DNA of 64,000 nt, from assembly GCA_934254675.1 (NCBI GenBank), contig CAKQLP010000007.1, positions 23,969 to 87,968 of the forward strand, written 5' to 3'. A program made the translations under genes and the position numbers. This document shows positions 9,542-17,901 of this stretch, piece by piece. The DNA comes from an uncultured Alphaproteobacteria bacterium (GTDB lineage: Bacteria; Pseudomonadota; Alphaproteobacteria; RF32; CAG-239). Under the pieces are notes generated by a model. That model had not been told where the DNA came from, searched no databases, and saw only the letters and a program-made list of their open reading frames with translations. Position 1 is the stretch's first letter. The number at the start of each line of letters is the position of its first letter.

Positions 9542-10786
9542 GTGCAAAAAACGCTTTTAATTCTTAGTCTTATTGCTTTATTAGTTGCCGGACAGCATGT
9601 TAATGCCGCGCCGGCAGCTAATGTTTCAGCTTCTGAGGTAGCAAAAATGGAAGCTGAAGCGAAACGCGTTTCTAAAGAACACCAAGAGATGGAGCAAAAA
9701 GCCAATAAGCTTAAAGAAGAAATTAAAAACGTTAACAAAAAAATGATTACAGCCGCTCAAAAAATTCAAAATGGCGAAGATGAAATTCGAAAAAAACAAG
9801 ATGAATTAGAGATGCTGCAAAAACATTTAAGCGAATCCGAAGAAAAATTTAATTCTGAAAATGATATGCTGATAGAAACTTTAGCCGCTTTGCAAAATCT
9901 GGCATTACGCCCATCCGAGGCTGTTTTGGTTCAGCCTTTATCACCGGTAGAAGTCATGCGCAGCAGTATTTTGTTGCGAGGCAGCGTTCATGCTTTGGAA
10001 AGTCGAGCCAGTTCTATTCGGCAAAGCATAGAAGATATCAGCAACCAAAAATCTCAAATAGCCCTGCGCCTTAAAGACTTGGAAAAAGATAATAAAAAAC
10101 TGGCACAACAACAAGAGGATATGAAAAAATTATCCAGCAAAAAAAATGCTATGTACAGCCAAATTTCCAGCAAAAGCGAAGAAGCCAAAAAAAAGGCGGA
10201 TATGCTGGCCAGTCAAGCGCATAACTTAAGAGATTTATTGGAAAAATTAGAAAAACAAAAAGAGATTAACCGCCGGCAAATGGCTGAAAAAGCTCGTTTG
10301 GCTCGAGAACGCGAAGTTGAAAGGCTCAGAGCTGAAAATCATGGATTGGAAGCCAGTTATGAAACAGAAAACATTAATACTGCTTCGGAGCCGACAATCA
10401 CCGGTTTCAGTAAAGCTAAAGGACGCCTTTCTCGTCCGGCACGCGGTCCGTTGGTCACAGCGTTCCATTCTGAATTGTCTAAAGGTGTCGTATCTAATGG
10501 GATTGATATTAAAACAGCTGATAAGGCTCAAGTCATTGCCCCATTTGATGGCACGGTTATTTACGCCGGACCATTTAAAAACTTTGCAAATTTAATTATT
10601 ATCGATCATGGTGAAGGATATACATCGTTGTTAAGCGGTCTAGGCGAAACAAACGCTGAAGTCGGACAATTGCTGTTGGCCGGAGAACCAGTAGGCATAA
10701 TGCCGACCGGCGGTAATAACAAATTACATATGGAAATTAGAAAAAATAATCATCCGGTTGATCCGAATGAGTGGATTAAAAAATAA
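9542..10786 (+). CDS. envC: EnvC-like murein hydrolase activator
   Basis: 414 residues from a GTG start. A signal peptide (about 1-22, ending VNA) is followed by two long coiled-coil stretches (30-120 and 165-265) and a LytM/M23 domain (290-414). The LytM zinc site is incomplete: the first His is replaced (NGID instead of HxGxD), and the terminal HxH is KLH. This suits EnvC, which does not cut peptidoglycan but activates amidases at the division septum. Overall layout and location after gpmI and before ctpA support the call. Confidence 0.88.
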   Translation: MQKTLLILSLIALLVAGQHVNAAPAANVSASEVAKMEAEAKRVSKEHQEMEQKANKLKEEIKNVNKKMITAAQKIQNGEDEIRKKQDELEMLQKHLSESEEKFNSENDMLIETLAALQNLALRPSEAVLVQPLSPVEVMRSSILLRGSVHALESRASSIRQSIEDISNQKSQIALRLKDLEKDNKKLAQQQEDMKKLSSKKNAMYSQISSKSEEAKKKADMLASQAHNLRDLLEKLEKQKEINRRQMAEKARLAREREVERLRAENHGLEASYETENINTASEPTITGFSKAKGRLSRPARGPLVTAFHSELSKGVVSNGIDIKTADKAQVIAPFDGTVIYAGPFKNFANLIIIDHGEGYTSLLSGLGETNAEVGQLLLAGEPVGIMPTGGNNKLHMEIRKNNHPVDPNEWIKK

Positions 10787-10801
10787 TAAAGGAACATAAA
10801 A

Positions 10802-12181
10802 ATGTTAAAAAAAGCGCTTGTTATTTACATTTTAGCATTAAGTCTTGTGGCTGGATGCGTTTCAGCAAAAGAAAAAGTAAAAAAAGATGAAGAACAGATA
10901 AACACTTATGAATTGCTGAATTTATTCGGCGAGGTGATGGAACGAACAAAGATGTCCTATGTTGAAGATGTAACGGACAAGCAATTGATTGAAGCGGCTA
11001 TCAATGGTATGCTGACATCATTAGATCCTCACTCCAGCTATTTGAATGTTGATGATTTTAAATATATGAGTGAACAAACCAAAGGTAAATTCGGCGGTTT
11101 GGGCATTGAAATAACTATGGATAACGGCGTTGTCAAAATTATATCTCCAATAGATGATACACCGGCGGCAAAAGCCGGCTTAAAAGCAGGTGATTATATT
11201 ACCGACATCGATGGTGAAACGATTATAGGTCAAACACTAAACGATGTTGTAAACAAGTTGCGCGGAAAAGTCGGTTCAAAAGTAAAAATAACCATTCGTC
11301 GAGTTAACGAAAAACCATTTACAGTTACTTTAAAACGCGCCGAAATTAAAATTCAATCCGTTAAAAGCGATATAAAAAATGATGACGTTTTATATATTCG
11401 CATATCGTCTTTTAGCGAAGACTTAGATAAATCTATTGAAAAAGCTGTGAAAAACGCTCAAAAGAAACTCAAAAACAAACTGGCCGGAATAGTTATTGAT
11501 GTGCGAAACAATCCCGGAGGATTATTAGATCAAGCCGTCAGCGTTTCTGATTTATTTTTGGAACAAGGCGAGATTGTTTCCACTCGTTCACGCAATATAG
11601 AAGATACGGTTAAATTTTCGGCAACCAAGGGAGATATTGCCAAAGGACTACCGATTGTCGTTTTGATTAACGAAGGTTCCGCTTCTGCTTCCGAAATTGT
11701 GGCCGGCGCCTTACAAGATCATCATCGCGCCGTTGTCATTGGTGAAAAATCATTTGGCAAAGGCTCCGTACAAACTGTTGTACCTTTACGCAATAATGCG
11801 GCAATGCGTTTAACCACTGCTCGCTATTACACACCATCCGGTCGTTCTATTCAGGCTAAAGGTATTGAACCGGACGTGGTCGTAAAACAAGCTAAAGTGG
11901 AAGAAATCGAATCAGATGGTTGGAACATTAGTGAGGCTGATTTAAAAGGTGCGTTAAAAAATGAACAGGCTGACAAAAAAGCGTCTAAAACAAAAACCGA
12001 AGCCGCAAAAGATGATATAAAAGATTATCAACTTATTCGAGCACTGGATTTGGTTAAAGCTTTATATCTTTATGGGCAAAATGATAATTTAAATATTAAG
12101 AATACCCATGATACCGCCCCAAAAGCAGAAAAGAGAGCAACAAAAAAACCTGTAAAAAAAGGTCATAAAGGTAAAAAATAA
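10802..12181 (+). CDS. ctpA: Carboxy-terminal processing protease (S41)
   Basis: 459 residues. The N-terminus has a hydrophobic stretch ending VAGC, a possible lipobox, so it may be a periplasmic lipoprotein. A PDZ domain (about 85-170) contains GLGIEI and GLKAGDYI. The S41 catalytic core has Ser in NEGSASASE and Lys in GEKSFGKG. The C-terminal tail is Lys-rich and low in complexity. Family members trim C-termini of periplasmic or cell-wall enzymes. Its stop overlaps the rppH start (TAATG). Confidence 0.94.
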   Translation: MLKKALVIYILALSLVAGCVSAKEKVKKDEEQINTYELLNLFGEVMERTKMSYVEDVTDKQLIEAAINGMLTSLDPHSSYLNVDDFKYMSEQTKGKFGGLGIEITMDNGVVKIISPIDDTPAAKAGLKAGDYITDIDGETIIGQTLNDVVNKLRGKVGSKVKITIRRVNEKPFTVTLKRAEIKIQSVKSDIKNDDVLYIRISSFSEDLDKSIEKAVKNAQKKLKNKLAGIVIDVRNNPGGLLDQAVSVSDLFLEQGEIVSTRSRNIEDTVKFSATKGDIAKGLPIVVLINEGSASASEIVAGALQDHHRAVVIGEKSFGKGSVQTVVPLRNNAAMRLTTARYYTPSGRSIQAKGIEPDVVVKQAKVEEIESDGWNISEADLKGALKNEQADKKASKTKTEAAKDDIKDYQLIRALDLVKALYLYGQNDNLNIKNTHDTAPKAEKRATKKPVKKGHKGKK

Positions 12182-12657
12182 TGTCGGAATATTTTAGACG
12201 CAATGCCGGAATAGTTGTATTTAGAGCAGATAAAAAAGTTTTACTTTGTCAACGTAATGATATGGCTGACTCATGGCAATTTCCACAAGGCGGCATTGAA
12301 GATGGTGAAACTCCTGAACAAGCCGCCATACGGGAATTGTGTGAAGAAACGTCATTAAAAAACTTAAAAAGAATACTCACACTCGACACACCCGCCCGCT
12401 ATCGTTTTCCGCCGGATGTTATCGCCTCTATGAAAAAAAGAGGATTTAATAATGTCGGTCAAGATATGTACTGGTCTTTGTTTTATTTTGATGGCTATGA
12501 TTGCGAGATAAATTTAAATACGGCAACGCCAGAATTTAAATCATTCAAATGGGGTACTCTAGAAGAAGCTGTAAAGCTGGCTGTTGATTTTAAAAAACCG
12601 GCATATGCAAAAATGTATTGGGCCTTTAAAGCCGTTATCGCTCACTATAAAGGTTAA
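12181..12657 (+). CDS. rppH: RNA 5'-pyrophosphohydrolase (Nudix)
   Basis: 158 residues. Complete Nudix box from GGIEDGE to REL-EE-TSL (about residues 37-59). The N-terminus YFRRNAGIVVF and the WQFPQGG motif are typical of RppH, which removes pyrophosphate from mRNA 5' ends and so starts decay. It is coupled to ctpA by a one-base overlap, and its end overlaps the convergent pilin-like gene by 4 bases. Confidence 0.94.
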   Translation: MSEYFRRNAGIVVFRADKKVLLCQRNDMADSWQFPQGGIEDGETPEQAAIRELCEETSLKNLKRILTLDTPARYRFPPDVIASMKKRGFNNVGQDMYWSLFYFDGYDCEINLNTATPEFKSFKWGTLEEAVKLAVDFKKPAYAKMYWAFKAVIAHYKG

Positions 12658-13307
12658 TCGGTTTTTATAAAAATATAAAATGTAGCCGCATCTCCTTCTT
12701 TTGTTGTGAGTTGGCATTTTTTAGAAACATCAGCCAAGCTTTCGGTTGAAAAATCTTTTTGCCACCATAAATTCCGCCATTGTTCCTTGCTCCAATGGTT
12801 TGAATCTTTGCTGGAAAAAGCAATATTGCCAATATCTTGCGAAACAGCTTGGGCAGCGTAAAATATATTTAAGCAATAATCTTTCGCTGATAACGATAAT
12901 TTATTATTATTAAGTGCCACACGTATGCCAATTAAATATTGGTATTGTTTATGGGATGAGCCATCCTCGTGCTTGACATCCGCCGCGCCATAATTAACAA
13001 ATATATAATTATTGTCCCAATCATATATTCTGTTATTTTTATATGTCATCCCCTCAGGTATGAGATTAAGAGCATCAAAAACATAAGTTATATCTGTATT
13101 TTTAGATGTTAACATAGAGTATAAATTAGGTTTTAATTCAATAGCACTGGTAAAAAGAGTTGTTAAGAAACTTTTTTGTTTATTTGACCGATACATTTGC
13201 ATGGCTTTAGTATAGCCGGCGATACCGCCGACACTCAATACACCGACAATAGCCAGAACGCCCAGCATTTCAATCATGCTGCGACCTTTTTCTAAATTCT
13301 TATACAT
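12654..13307 (-). CDS. Type IV pilin-like protein (copy 1, with RNA leader)
   Basis: 217 residues from ATG 13307, chosen because GGAG lies about 9 nt upstream and the start yields a short prepilin leader (MYKNLEKG). Cleavage after Gly8 would leave Arg+1 and Glu+5 (G/RSMIE), the rule for prepilin peptidase substrates. The N-terminal hydrophobic helix is followed by a unique, polar C-terminal domain with two Cys. Type IV pilins and pseudopilins assemble by this helix; which structure this builds is unknown. A structured RNA ending in a terminator sits 26 nt upstream. No assembly genes lie nearby. Confidence 0.85.
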   Translation of the reverse strand: MYKNLEKGRSMIEMLGVLAIVGVLSVGGIAGYTKAMQMYRSNKQKSFLTTLFTSAIELKPNLYSMLTSKNTDITYVFDALNLIPEGMTYKNNRIYDWDNNYIFVNYGAADVKHEDGSSHKQYQYLIGIRVALNNNKLSLSAKDYCLNIFYAAQAVSQDIGNIAFSSKDSNHWSKEQWRNLWWQKDFSTESLADVSKKCQLTTKEGDAATFYIFIKTD

Positions 13308-13333
13308 ATTTCTAACTCCGTTTATTGTCTCAT

Positions 13334-13357
13334 AAAACAAAACCCGCTCAAAGCGGG
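13334..13357 (-). terminator. Attenuator-type terminator at the end of RNA copy A
   Basis: CCCGCU/AGCGGG hairpin followed by UUUUGUUUU on the minus strand. It lies 26 nt before the pilin ATG, inside the leader. Its 5' arm (CCC) can instead pair with GGGCG in the 5' conserved block, so the two folds exclude each other. Confidence 0.75.
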
Positions 13358-13523
13358 CGGATGTTGAGAAACCGTATAGCAATAAACAGCTCGGCTTATT
13401 TGGCCGAAACCTTATTCAGCCGACATCCGCTCAAGCGAAAATCGGCATATAAAGTTTTAAGTCGCTATGCATAACGACTATTGCTAAAAGGGTTCTCACG
13501 CCCTAGACAGACTATTATCTATC
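13334..13523 (-). ncRNA. Pilin-leader structured RNA, copy A
   Basis: About 190 nt upstream of pilin copy 1, read on the minus strand. Visible helices: a 5' hairpin (GAUAGAU-AAUA-GUCUGUC, 7 pairs, 13505-13523); a long-range helix UAGCAAUA with UAUUGCUA (13479-13486 with 13377-13384); a hairpin at 13461-13478 (7-bp stem, loop UGCA); a GCCGA/UCGGC hairpin; a UUCGGC/GCCGAG hairpin; and a 3' intrinsic terminator. Two further copies (33981-34180 and 43025-43215) keep these helices with different bases. The conserved 5' block reads AUAGUCUGUCURGGGYGUG. I do not recognise a known riboswitch or other RNA class. Confidence 0.75.
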
Positions 13524-13567
13524 TAATAAATATTTTAATTAAAGATTATTTGAATGTAAAGATAATT

Positions 13568-13739
13568 TTATAAAGTGTGCGTATGGGTACCGGTTGCCGC
13601 CAGTAAAATTATTTCATCATCTTTTATCCGGTAAATTAAAATCCAATCCGGCTCAATATGTAAGTTCCTATAACCTTGCCAATTAAATGACGAAGGTTGT
13701 TATAGTCATTCTCGAGCGCAGAAATATCCGCCCCAGTTC
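13568..13739 (-). pseudogene. Remnant of a YafQ/RelE-family toxin
   Basis: On the minus strand, one frame reads GADISALENDYNNLRHLIG and the next frame continues NWQGYRNLHIEPDW, then ILIYRIKDDEIILLAATGTH to a stop at 13568-13570. This is the C-terminal half of YafQ-type mRNA interferases (usual pattern: L-G-N-KGFRECHI-PDWLLIY...L-RTGSHSDLF). The two parts are joined by a frameshift, the N-terminal half is missing, and the palindromic repeat at 13743 abuts the break. No antitoxin gene is left. Non-functional. Confidence 0.7.
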
Positions 13740-13742
13740 TCT

Positions 13743-13814
13743 GTCATACTCGGGCTTGTCCCGAGTATCCAGAATGTGTTTTGATTAGATTCTCGGAATA
13801 AATCCGAGAATGAC
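13743..13814. repeat. Double palindromic repeat (REP-like)
   Basis: Two 23-bp palindromes, ATACTCGGG-N5-CCCGAGTAT (13746-13768) and ATTCTCGGA-N5-TCCGAGAAT (13789-13811), separated by 20 nt and bounded by GTCAT and ATGAC. The same units occur inside the leaders of the pilin genes at 34468-34581 and 54365-54475. It lies directly beside the toxin remnant. Confidence 0.85.
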
Positions 13815-13871
13815 GTTTAAATGGTGTTTGCGAATGATGTTTGAAGACACCAAGAAAAAACAGATAAAAGT

Positions 13872-13912
13872 AAAAAAAGAGAGAATATTCGTTTGGAATT
13901 TTCTCTTTTTTT
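13872..13912 (-). terminator. Intrinsic terminator of dnaJ
   Basis: A 14-bp A/T-rich stem with a GAGA core flanked by A-runs and T-runs, 27 nt downstream of the dnaJ stop on the minus strand. Confidence 0.75.
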
Positions 13913-13939
13913 ATTTATCAAATTGTATTTAGCAAAAAA

Positions 13940-15076
13940 TCACTTAAATAAATCTTTTATACGCTCAAAAAAGCTTTTCAGTTCAGGCTGGCACGAATCG
14001 TCTTTGTTTTCTGCCCGAAACGCTTCCATCAGTTCTTTTTGTTTGGCGTTAAGCTTAGTCGGAATAATCACTTTCGCACTGACATACAAATCTCCGCGGC
14101 GTTCTGAATCATACAAGTGCATACCCTGCCCTTTTACTTTTATCAGCGTATCATTTTGAGTTCCGGCCGGAACTTCCACTTTAACTTTTGTTCCGTCAAT
14201 TGCCGGAATTTCCACCGCACCGCCTAAAATGGCGCAACTCACAGAAATCGGAATCGCCGTGTATAAATCATCGCCGTGACGCTCATAAAGCTTATGCGGC
14301 TCAACCACAATGCCAACATACAAATCACCATTTTCACCGCCGTGAACGCCAGCCATTCCCTCACCGGCTACCCGAATCCGCATATTGCTTTCAATACCGG
14401 CTTTAATATTTATTTTCAGCTTTTTATTGATTTTAACCTGACCGGCTCCGCGGCAATCAGAACAAGTTTCTTTAATCACCCGCCCAGTGCCTTTACAATT
14501 TGGGCAAGTGGTTTCAAAAACCAAAAATCCGCCTTGTTGGGTGCGAACTTTGCCGCTACCTTTACAAGTCGGACAAACTTCAGGCTCTTTTCCATCTTTG
14601 GTGCCGTGGCCATGACAGGTCTCACATTCTTTGGTGGTTGGAATAACAATTTCTTTTTCCACCCCATTAAAAGCTTCTTCCAATGTGATATTCAAATTAT
14701 AACGCAAGTCGCTACCGCGTTGGCTATATGAACGCTGACGCGCGCCACCGCCCATAAATTCGGAAAAAATATCGTTAAACACATCGGCAAACCCGCCGCC
14801 GCTAAAATCAAATCCGCCGCCAAACGGATTGCTGCCGCCCATTCCGCCGCCGGCAAACGCATTTTTACCATAGCGATCATAAGCCGCGCGTTTTTGCTCG
14901 TCTTTTAAAACCTCATACGCTTCATTAATTTGTTTAAACTTTTGTTCGGCTTCTTTATCACCGGGATTTCTGTCGGGATGATATTTCATCGCTTGTTTAC
15001 GGAAAGCTTTTTTAATTTCTTCTGAGTTGGCTGTGGTGCTCACTTCCAACAAATCATAGTATTCTGTTTCGACCAT
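13940..15076 (-). CDS. dnaJ: Chaperone DnaJ (Hsp40)
   Basis: 378 residues. J domain (1-70) with HPD in YHPDRNPGD, Gly/Phe-rich linker (75-115), four zinc-binding repeats CETCHGHG, CPTCKGSG, CPNCKGTG and CSDCRGAG (about 145-210), then the two substrate-binding beta domains. It delivers unfolded clients to DnaK and stimulates its ATPase. It has its own terminator and lies about 0.9 kb downstream of dnaK on the same strand, with one unknown gene between, unlike the usual directly adjacent dnaK-dnaJ pair. Confidence 0.97.
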   Translation of the reverse strand: MVETEYYDLLEVSTTANSEEIKKAFRKQAMKYHPDRNPGDKEAEQKFKQINEAYEVLKDEQKRAAYDRYGKNAFAGGGMGGSNPFGGGFDFSGGGFADVFNDIFSEFMGGGARQRSYSQRGSDLRYNLNITLEEAFNGVEKEIVIPTTKECETCHGHGTKDGKEPEVCPTCKGSGKVRTQQGGFLVFETTCPNCKGTGRVIKETCSDCRGAGQVKINKKLKINIKAGIESNMRIRVAGEGMAGVHGGENGDLYVGIVVEPHKLYERHGDDLYTAIPISVSCAILGGAVEIPAIDGTKVKVEVPAGTQNDTLIKVKGQGMHLYDSERRGDLYVSAKVIIPTKLNAKQKELMEAFRAENKDDSCQPELKSFFERIKDLFK

Positions 15077-15168
15077 TTTTCTCGTCCATTTAATTCATCT
15101 ACCCCTCTACTTAGTTTTTTTATTTGCCGAATGCAAGCCAAAAACAAAATCTTACACGATTTTAAAGC

Positions 15169-15206
15169 AAAAACAGCTCTGAAAGTAGAATTTCAGAACT
15201 GTTTTT
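15169..15206 (-). terminator. Intrinsic terminator of the 15211 gene
   Basis: Near-perfect hairpin AAAAACAGTTCTGAAA / TTTCAGAGCTGTTTTT on the minus strand with a 6-nt loop, just after the stop of the 206-residue gene. Confidence 0.8.
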
Positions 15207-15210
15207 ATAG

Positions 15211-15831
15211 TTACCAATCAAAAACCGCCATTGCCAGAACCGGACGAACATACATCTTTATGCCGATAGATGATTTCGTAAGCGCCTCATTCAGTTTTTC
15301 TTTTTTCATAGCGGTTTCCGTCCAATAATTTTTTCTCAGCGCTATTTGAAAAAAGTTTTTTACACTGTCAAAACGAGAAGTTTTATGTAATTTTTCAAAG
15401 GCTGCTTTAATTTTATCGGCAGAAGATTTCACATCAAGATACTGAAAATCGTCATACAGACAGATTTTTGCATTTTGCAAAGCAACATATTTGCACGCAG
15501 AAAATTCACGAACGAATAGCCTAACTTGCTCTAGCGAAAAAAAATTGTTCATCTGGCGAAACAAATAGTCTTTAATTCTATAATCCTGAGCGTGGCTAAA
15601 CTCATTAAAAAACTTAATATATTTTTCAACTTCCAGCCATTTCATTTTTTTATCAGGAATAAAAATGTCGCCGTAAACTATACCCAAATCAGTATCCACC
15701 AGTTCAACAACAGCTTTGACGGTTTTATTATTAAGTAACTCAACCGAAAAAGTGTCATCGTTGTACCAAAACATTCCAGATTTAATTTTAGAAATGTTTT
15801 TCTGAGAAAATTTAATAATATTGTTTTCCAT
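15211..15831 (-). CDS. Hypothetical protein between dnaK and dnaJ
   Basis: 206 residues, soluble, no signal peptide and no membrane segments. Aromatic and Lys-rich throughout (for example MKWLEVEKYIKFFNEF and VRLFVREFSACKYVAL). I recognise no domain. No clear ribosome binding site precedes the ATG. It has its own terminator at both ends (dnaK terminator upstream), so it is probably a single-gene unit. Confidence 0.65.
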   Translation of the reverse strand: MENNIIKFSQKNISKIKSGMFWYNDDTFSVELLNNKTVKAVVELVDTDLGIVYGDIFIPDKKMKWLEVEKYIKFFNEFSHAQDYRIKDYLFRQMNNFFSLEQVRLFVREFSACKYVALQNAKICLYDDFQYLDVKSSADKIKAAFEKLHKTSRFDSVKNFFQIALRKNYWTETAMKKEKLNEALTKSSIGIKMYVRPVLAMAVFDW

Positions 15832-15898
15832 AAAAATTAAGAATTAAAAATTTAACATTTAGTTCAGTATATATTTTTGGGACAAAATGTCAATAGAC

Positions 15899-15935
15899 AA
15901 AAAAACAACCGCCTCATTGCTGAGACGGTTGTTTT
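15899..15935 (-). terminator. Intrinsic terminator of dnaK
   Basis: On the minus strand, AAAACAACCGTCTCA / TGAGGCGGTTGTTTTT with a GCAA loop, 16 nt beyond the dnaK stop. Confidence 0.85.
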
Positions 15936-15951
15936 GCCAAGCAAAGTAAAA

Positions 15952-17868
15952 TTATTTAACTTCTTCAAAATCGGCGTCAACCACATTGTCGTCTTTCTTT
16001 GGTTGTTCGCCGGAAGTTGCTCCGGTATCAGCCCCCTGAGCCGCACCCTGCGCTCCCTGAGCCTGCTGTGTTTTATACATAGCTTCGCCCAGTTTCATAG
16101 AAGCTTGCATTAAGGCATCGGTCTTAGACTTCAAGTCTTCAAGGTCGTCTTTTTCCATACTGGCTTTTACAGCTTCAACCGCAGCGGTAATGCTGTTTTT
16201 ATCAGCTTCGGCAACCTTATCGCCAAATTCTTTCAAGTTCTTTTCAACTTCGTGAACAAGGCTTTCAGCACGGTTTTTGGCATCAACCAAATCTTTTTGT
16301 TTTTTATCAGCTTCGGCATTGGCTTCAGCATCTTTAACCATTTGGTCAATTTCCGCATCGCTCAAACCGCCGGAAGCTTGAATACGAATGGCTTGCTCTT
16401 TGTTGGTAGCCTTATCTTTTGCCGATACATTTACAATACCATTGGCGTCAATATCAAAAGTTACCTCAATTTGCGGCATACCACGCGGTGCAGGCGGAAT
16501 ACCAACCAAATCAAACTGGCCAAGCAATTTGTTGTGCGCGGCAATTTCACGTTCACCTTGGAACACTCTGATGGTTACCGCGGTCTGACCGTCTTCAGCC
16601 GTAGAGAATACCTGCGACTTTCTGGTCGGAATAGTGGTGTTACGATCAATCAAACGAGTGAACACACCGCCCAAAGTTTCAATACCCAAAGACAACGGCG
16701 TAACATCCAACAGCAATACGTCTTTAACGTCACCCATCAAAACACCACCTTGAATAGCTGCGCCGACAGCAACAACTTCATCAGGGTTTACGCCTTTGTG
16801 TGGTTCACGACCGAAAATCTCTTTAACTTTTTCTTGAACTTTTGGCATACGGGTCATACCGCCAACCAAAATAACTTCACTAATATCGCTGGCTTTCAAT
16901 CCGGCGTCGGACAAAGCTTTTTGACAAGGAAGCGCGGTTTTTTCAATCAAATCGTCAACCAAAGATTCTAATTTAGCGCGGGTTAATTTAATATTCAGGT
17001 GTTTAGGACCTGTTGAATCCGCGGTAATAAACGGCAAGTTAATTTCGGTTTGAGTTGTTGCAGACAATTCAATTTTAGCTTTTTCCGCAGCTTCTTTCAA
17101 ACGTTGCAAAGCAAGTCTGTCACCGCGCAAATCAATACCGTTGTCTTTTTTAAACTCGTCCGCCAAATAGTTAACAATACGTTGGTCAAAGTCTTCACCA
17201 CCCAAGAACGTATCACCGTTTGTGGCTTTAACTTCAAACACGCCGTCGCCGATTTCCAAAATAGAAACATCGAATGTACCACCACCAAGGTCATAAACAA
17301 CGATTGTGCCAGAAGCTTTTTTATCCATACCATAAGCCAAAGCAGCTGCCGTCGGTTCGTTGATAATACGCAAAACTTCCAATCCGGCAATTTTACCGGC
17401 GTCTTTAGTAGCCTGACGTTGCGAATCATTGAAGTAAGCCGGAACTGTAATAACAGCTTTTTCTACTTTTTCACCCAAATAACTCTCGGCATATTCCTTA
17501 ATTTTTTGCAAAACAATAGCCGAAATTTGAGACGGCGCATATTTTTGGCCTTTAACTTCTACCCAAGCATCGCCATTGTCACCCGGAACAATTTTAAACG
17601 GACAATGTTCCTTAAATTTTTCAACTTCAGCCGAATCATAACGGCGACCAATCAATCTTTTAATGGCAAACAAGGTATTTTCTGGATTGGTAACAGCCTG
17701 ACGTTTTGCCGGATAGCCGACCAAACGTTCCGTATCTGTGAAAGCAACCATAGACGGCGTTGTGCGCGCGCCTTCGGAGTTTTCCAAAACTTTAGCTTCT
17801 TTACCATCCATAACGGCAAAGCAAGAGTTTGTTGTACCGAGGTCAATACCTATAACTTTATTACTCAT
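15952..17868 (-). CDS. dnaK: Chaperone DnaK (Hsp70)
   Basis: 638 residues from ATG 17868, chosen because AGGAGG lies directly upstream; an in-frame start 48 nt earlier lacks one. N-terminal ATPase domain with IGIDLGTTNSCFAV (residues 4-17), phosphate loop DLGGGTFDVSI (near 195) and ILVGGMTRMP (near 340). Substrate-binding domain follows with the linker DVLLLDVTPLSLGIET. The helical lid ends in an acidic tail (DDNVVDADFEEVK). A heat-shock type promoter is visible upstream. Confidence 0.98.
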   Translation of the reverse strand: MSNKVIGIDLGTTNSCFAVMDGKEAKVLENSEGARTTPSMVAFTDTERLVGYPAKRQAVTNPENTLFAIKRLIGRRYDSAEVEKFKEHCPFKIVPGDNGDAWVEVKGQKYAPSQISAIVLQKIKEYAESYLGEKVEKAVITVPAYFNDSQRQATKDAGKIAGLEVLRIINEPTAAALAYGMDKKASGTIVVYDLGGGTFDVSILEIGDGVFEVKATNGDTFLGGEDFDQRIVNYLADEFKKDNGIDLRGDRLALQRLKEAAEKAKIELSATTQTEINLPFITADSTGPKHLNIKLTRAKLESLVDDLIEKTALPCQKALSDAGLKASDISEVILVGGMTRMPKVQEKVKEIFGREPHKGVNPDEVVAVGAAIQGGVLMGDVKDVLLLDVTPLSLGIETLGGVFTRLIDRNTTIPTRKSQVFSTAEDGQTAVTIRVFQGEREIAAHNKLLGQFDLVGIPPAPRGMPQIEVTFDIDANGIVNVSAKDKATNKEQAIRIQASGGLSDAEIDQMVKDAEANAEADKKQKDLVDAKNRAESLVHEVEKNLKEFGDKVAEADKNSITAAVEAVKASMEKDDLEDLKSKTDALMQASMKLGEAMYKTQQAQGAQGAAQGADTGATSGEQPKKDDNVVDADFEEVK

Positions 17869-17901
17869 AATTTTAAATCCTCCTATTTCATTTCTAAAAA
17901 T

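Noticed and set aside
13334..13523. Pilin leader as a c-di-GMP, TPP, ZTP, guanidine or cobalamin riboswitch
   Set aside because: I compared the conserved blocks from memory and none of the signature motifs fits; a database search would still be needed.
13743..13814. CRISPR-like repeat
   Set aside because: Only two palindromes with different arms and no regular spacers; no cas genes.
14188..14731. Open frames opposite dnaJ
   Set aside because: They are antisense to the zinc-finger and substrate-binding region of dnaJ and have no recognisable domain.
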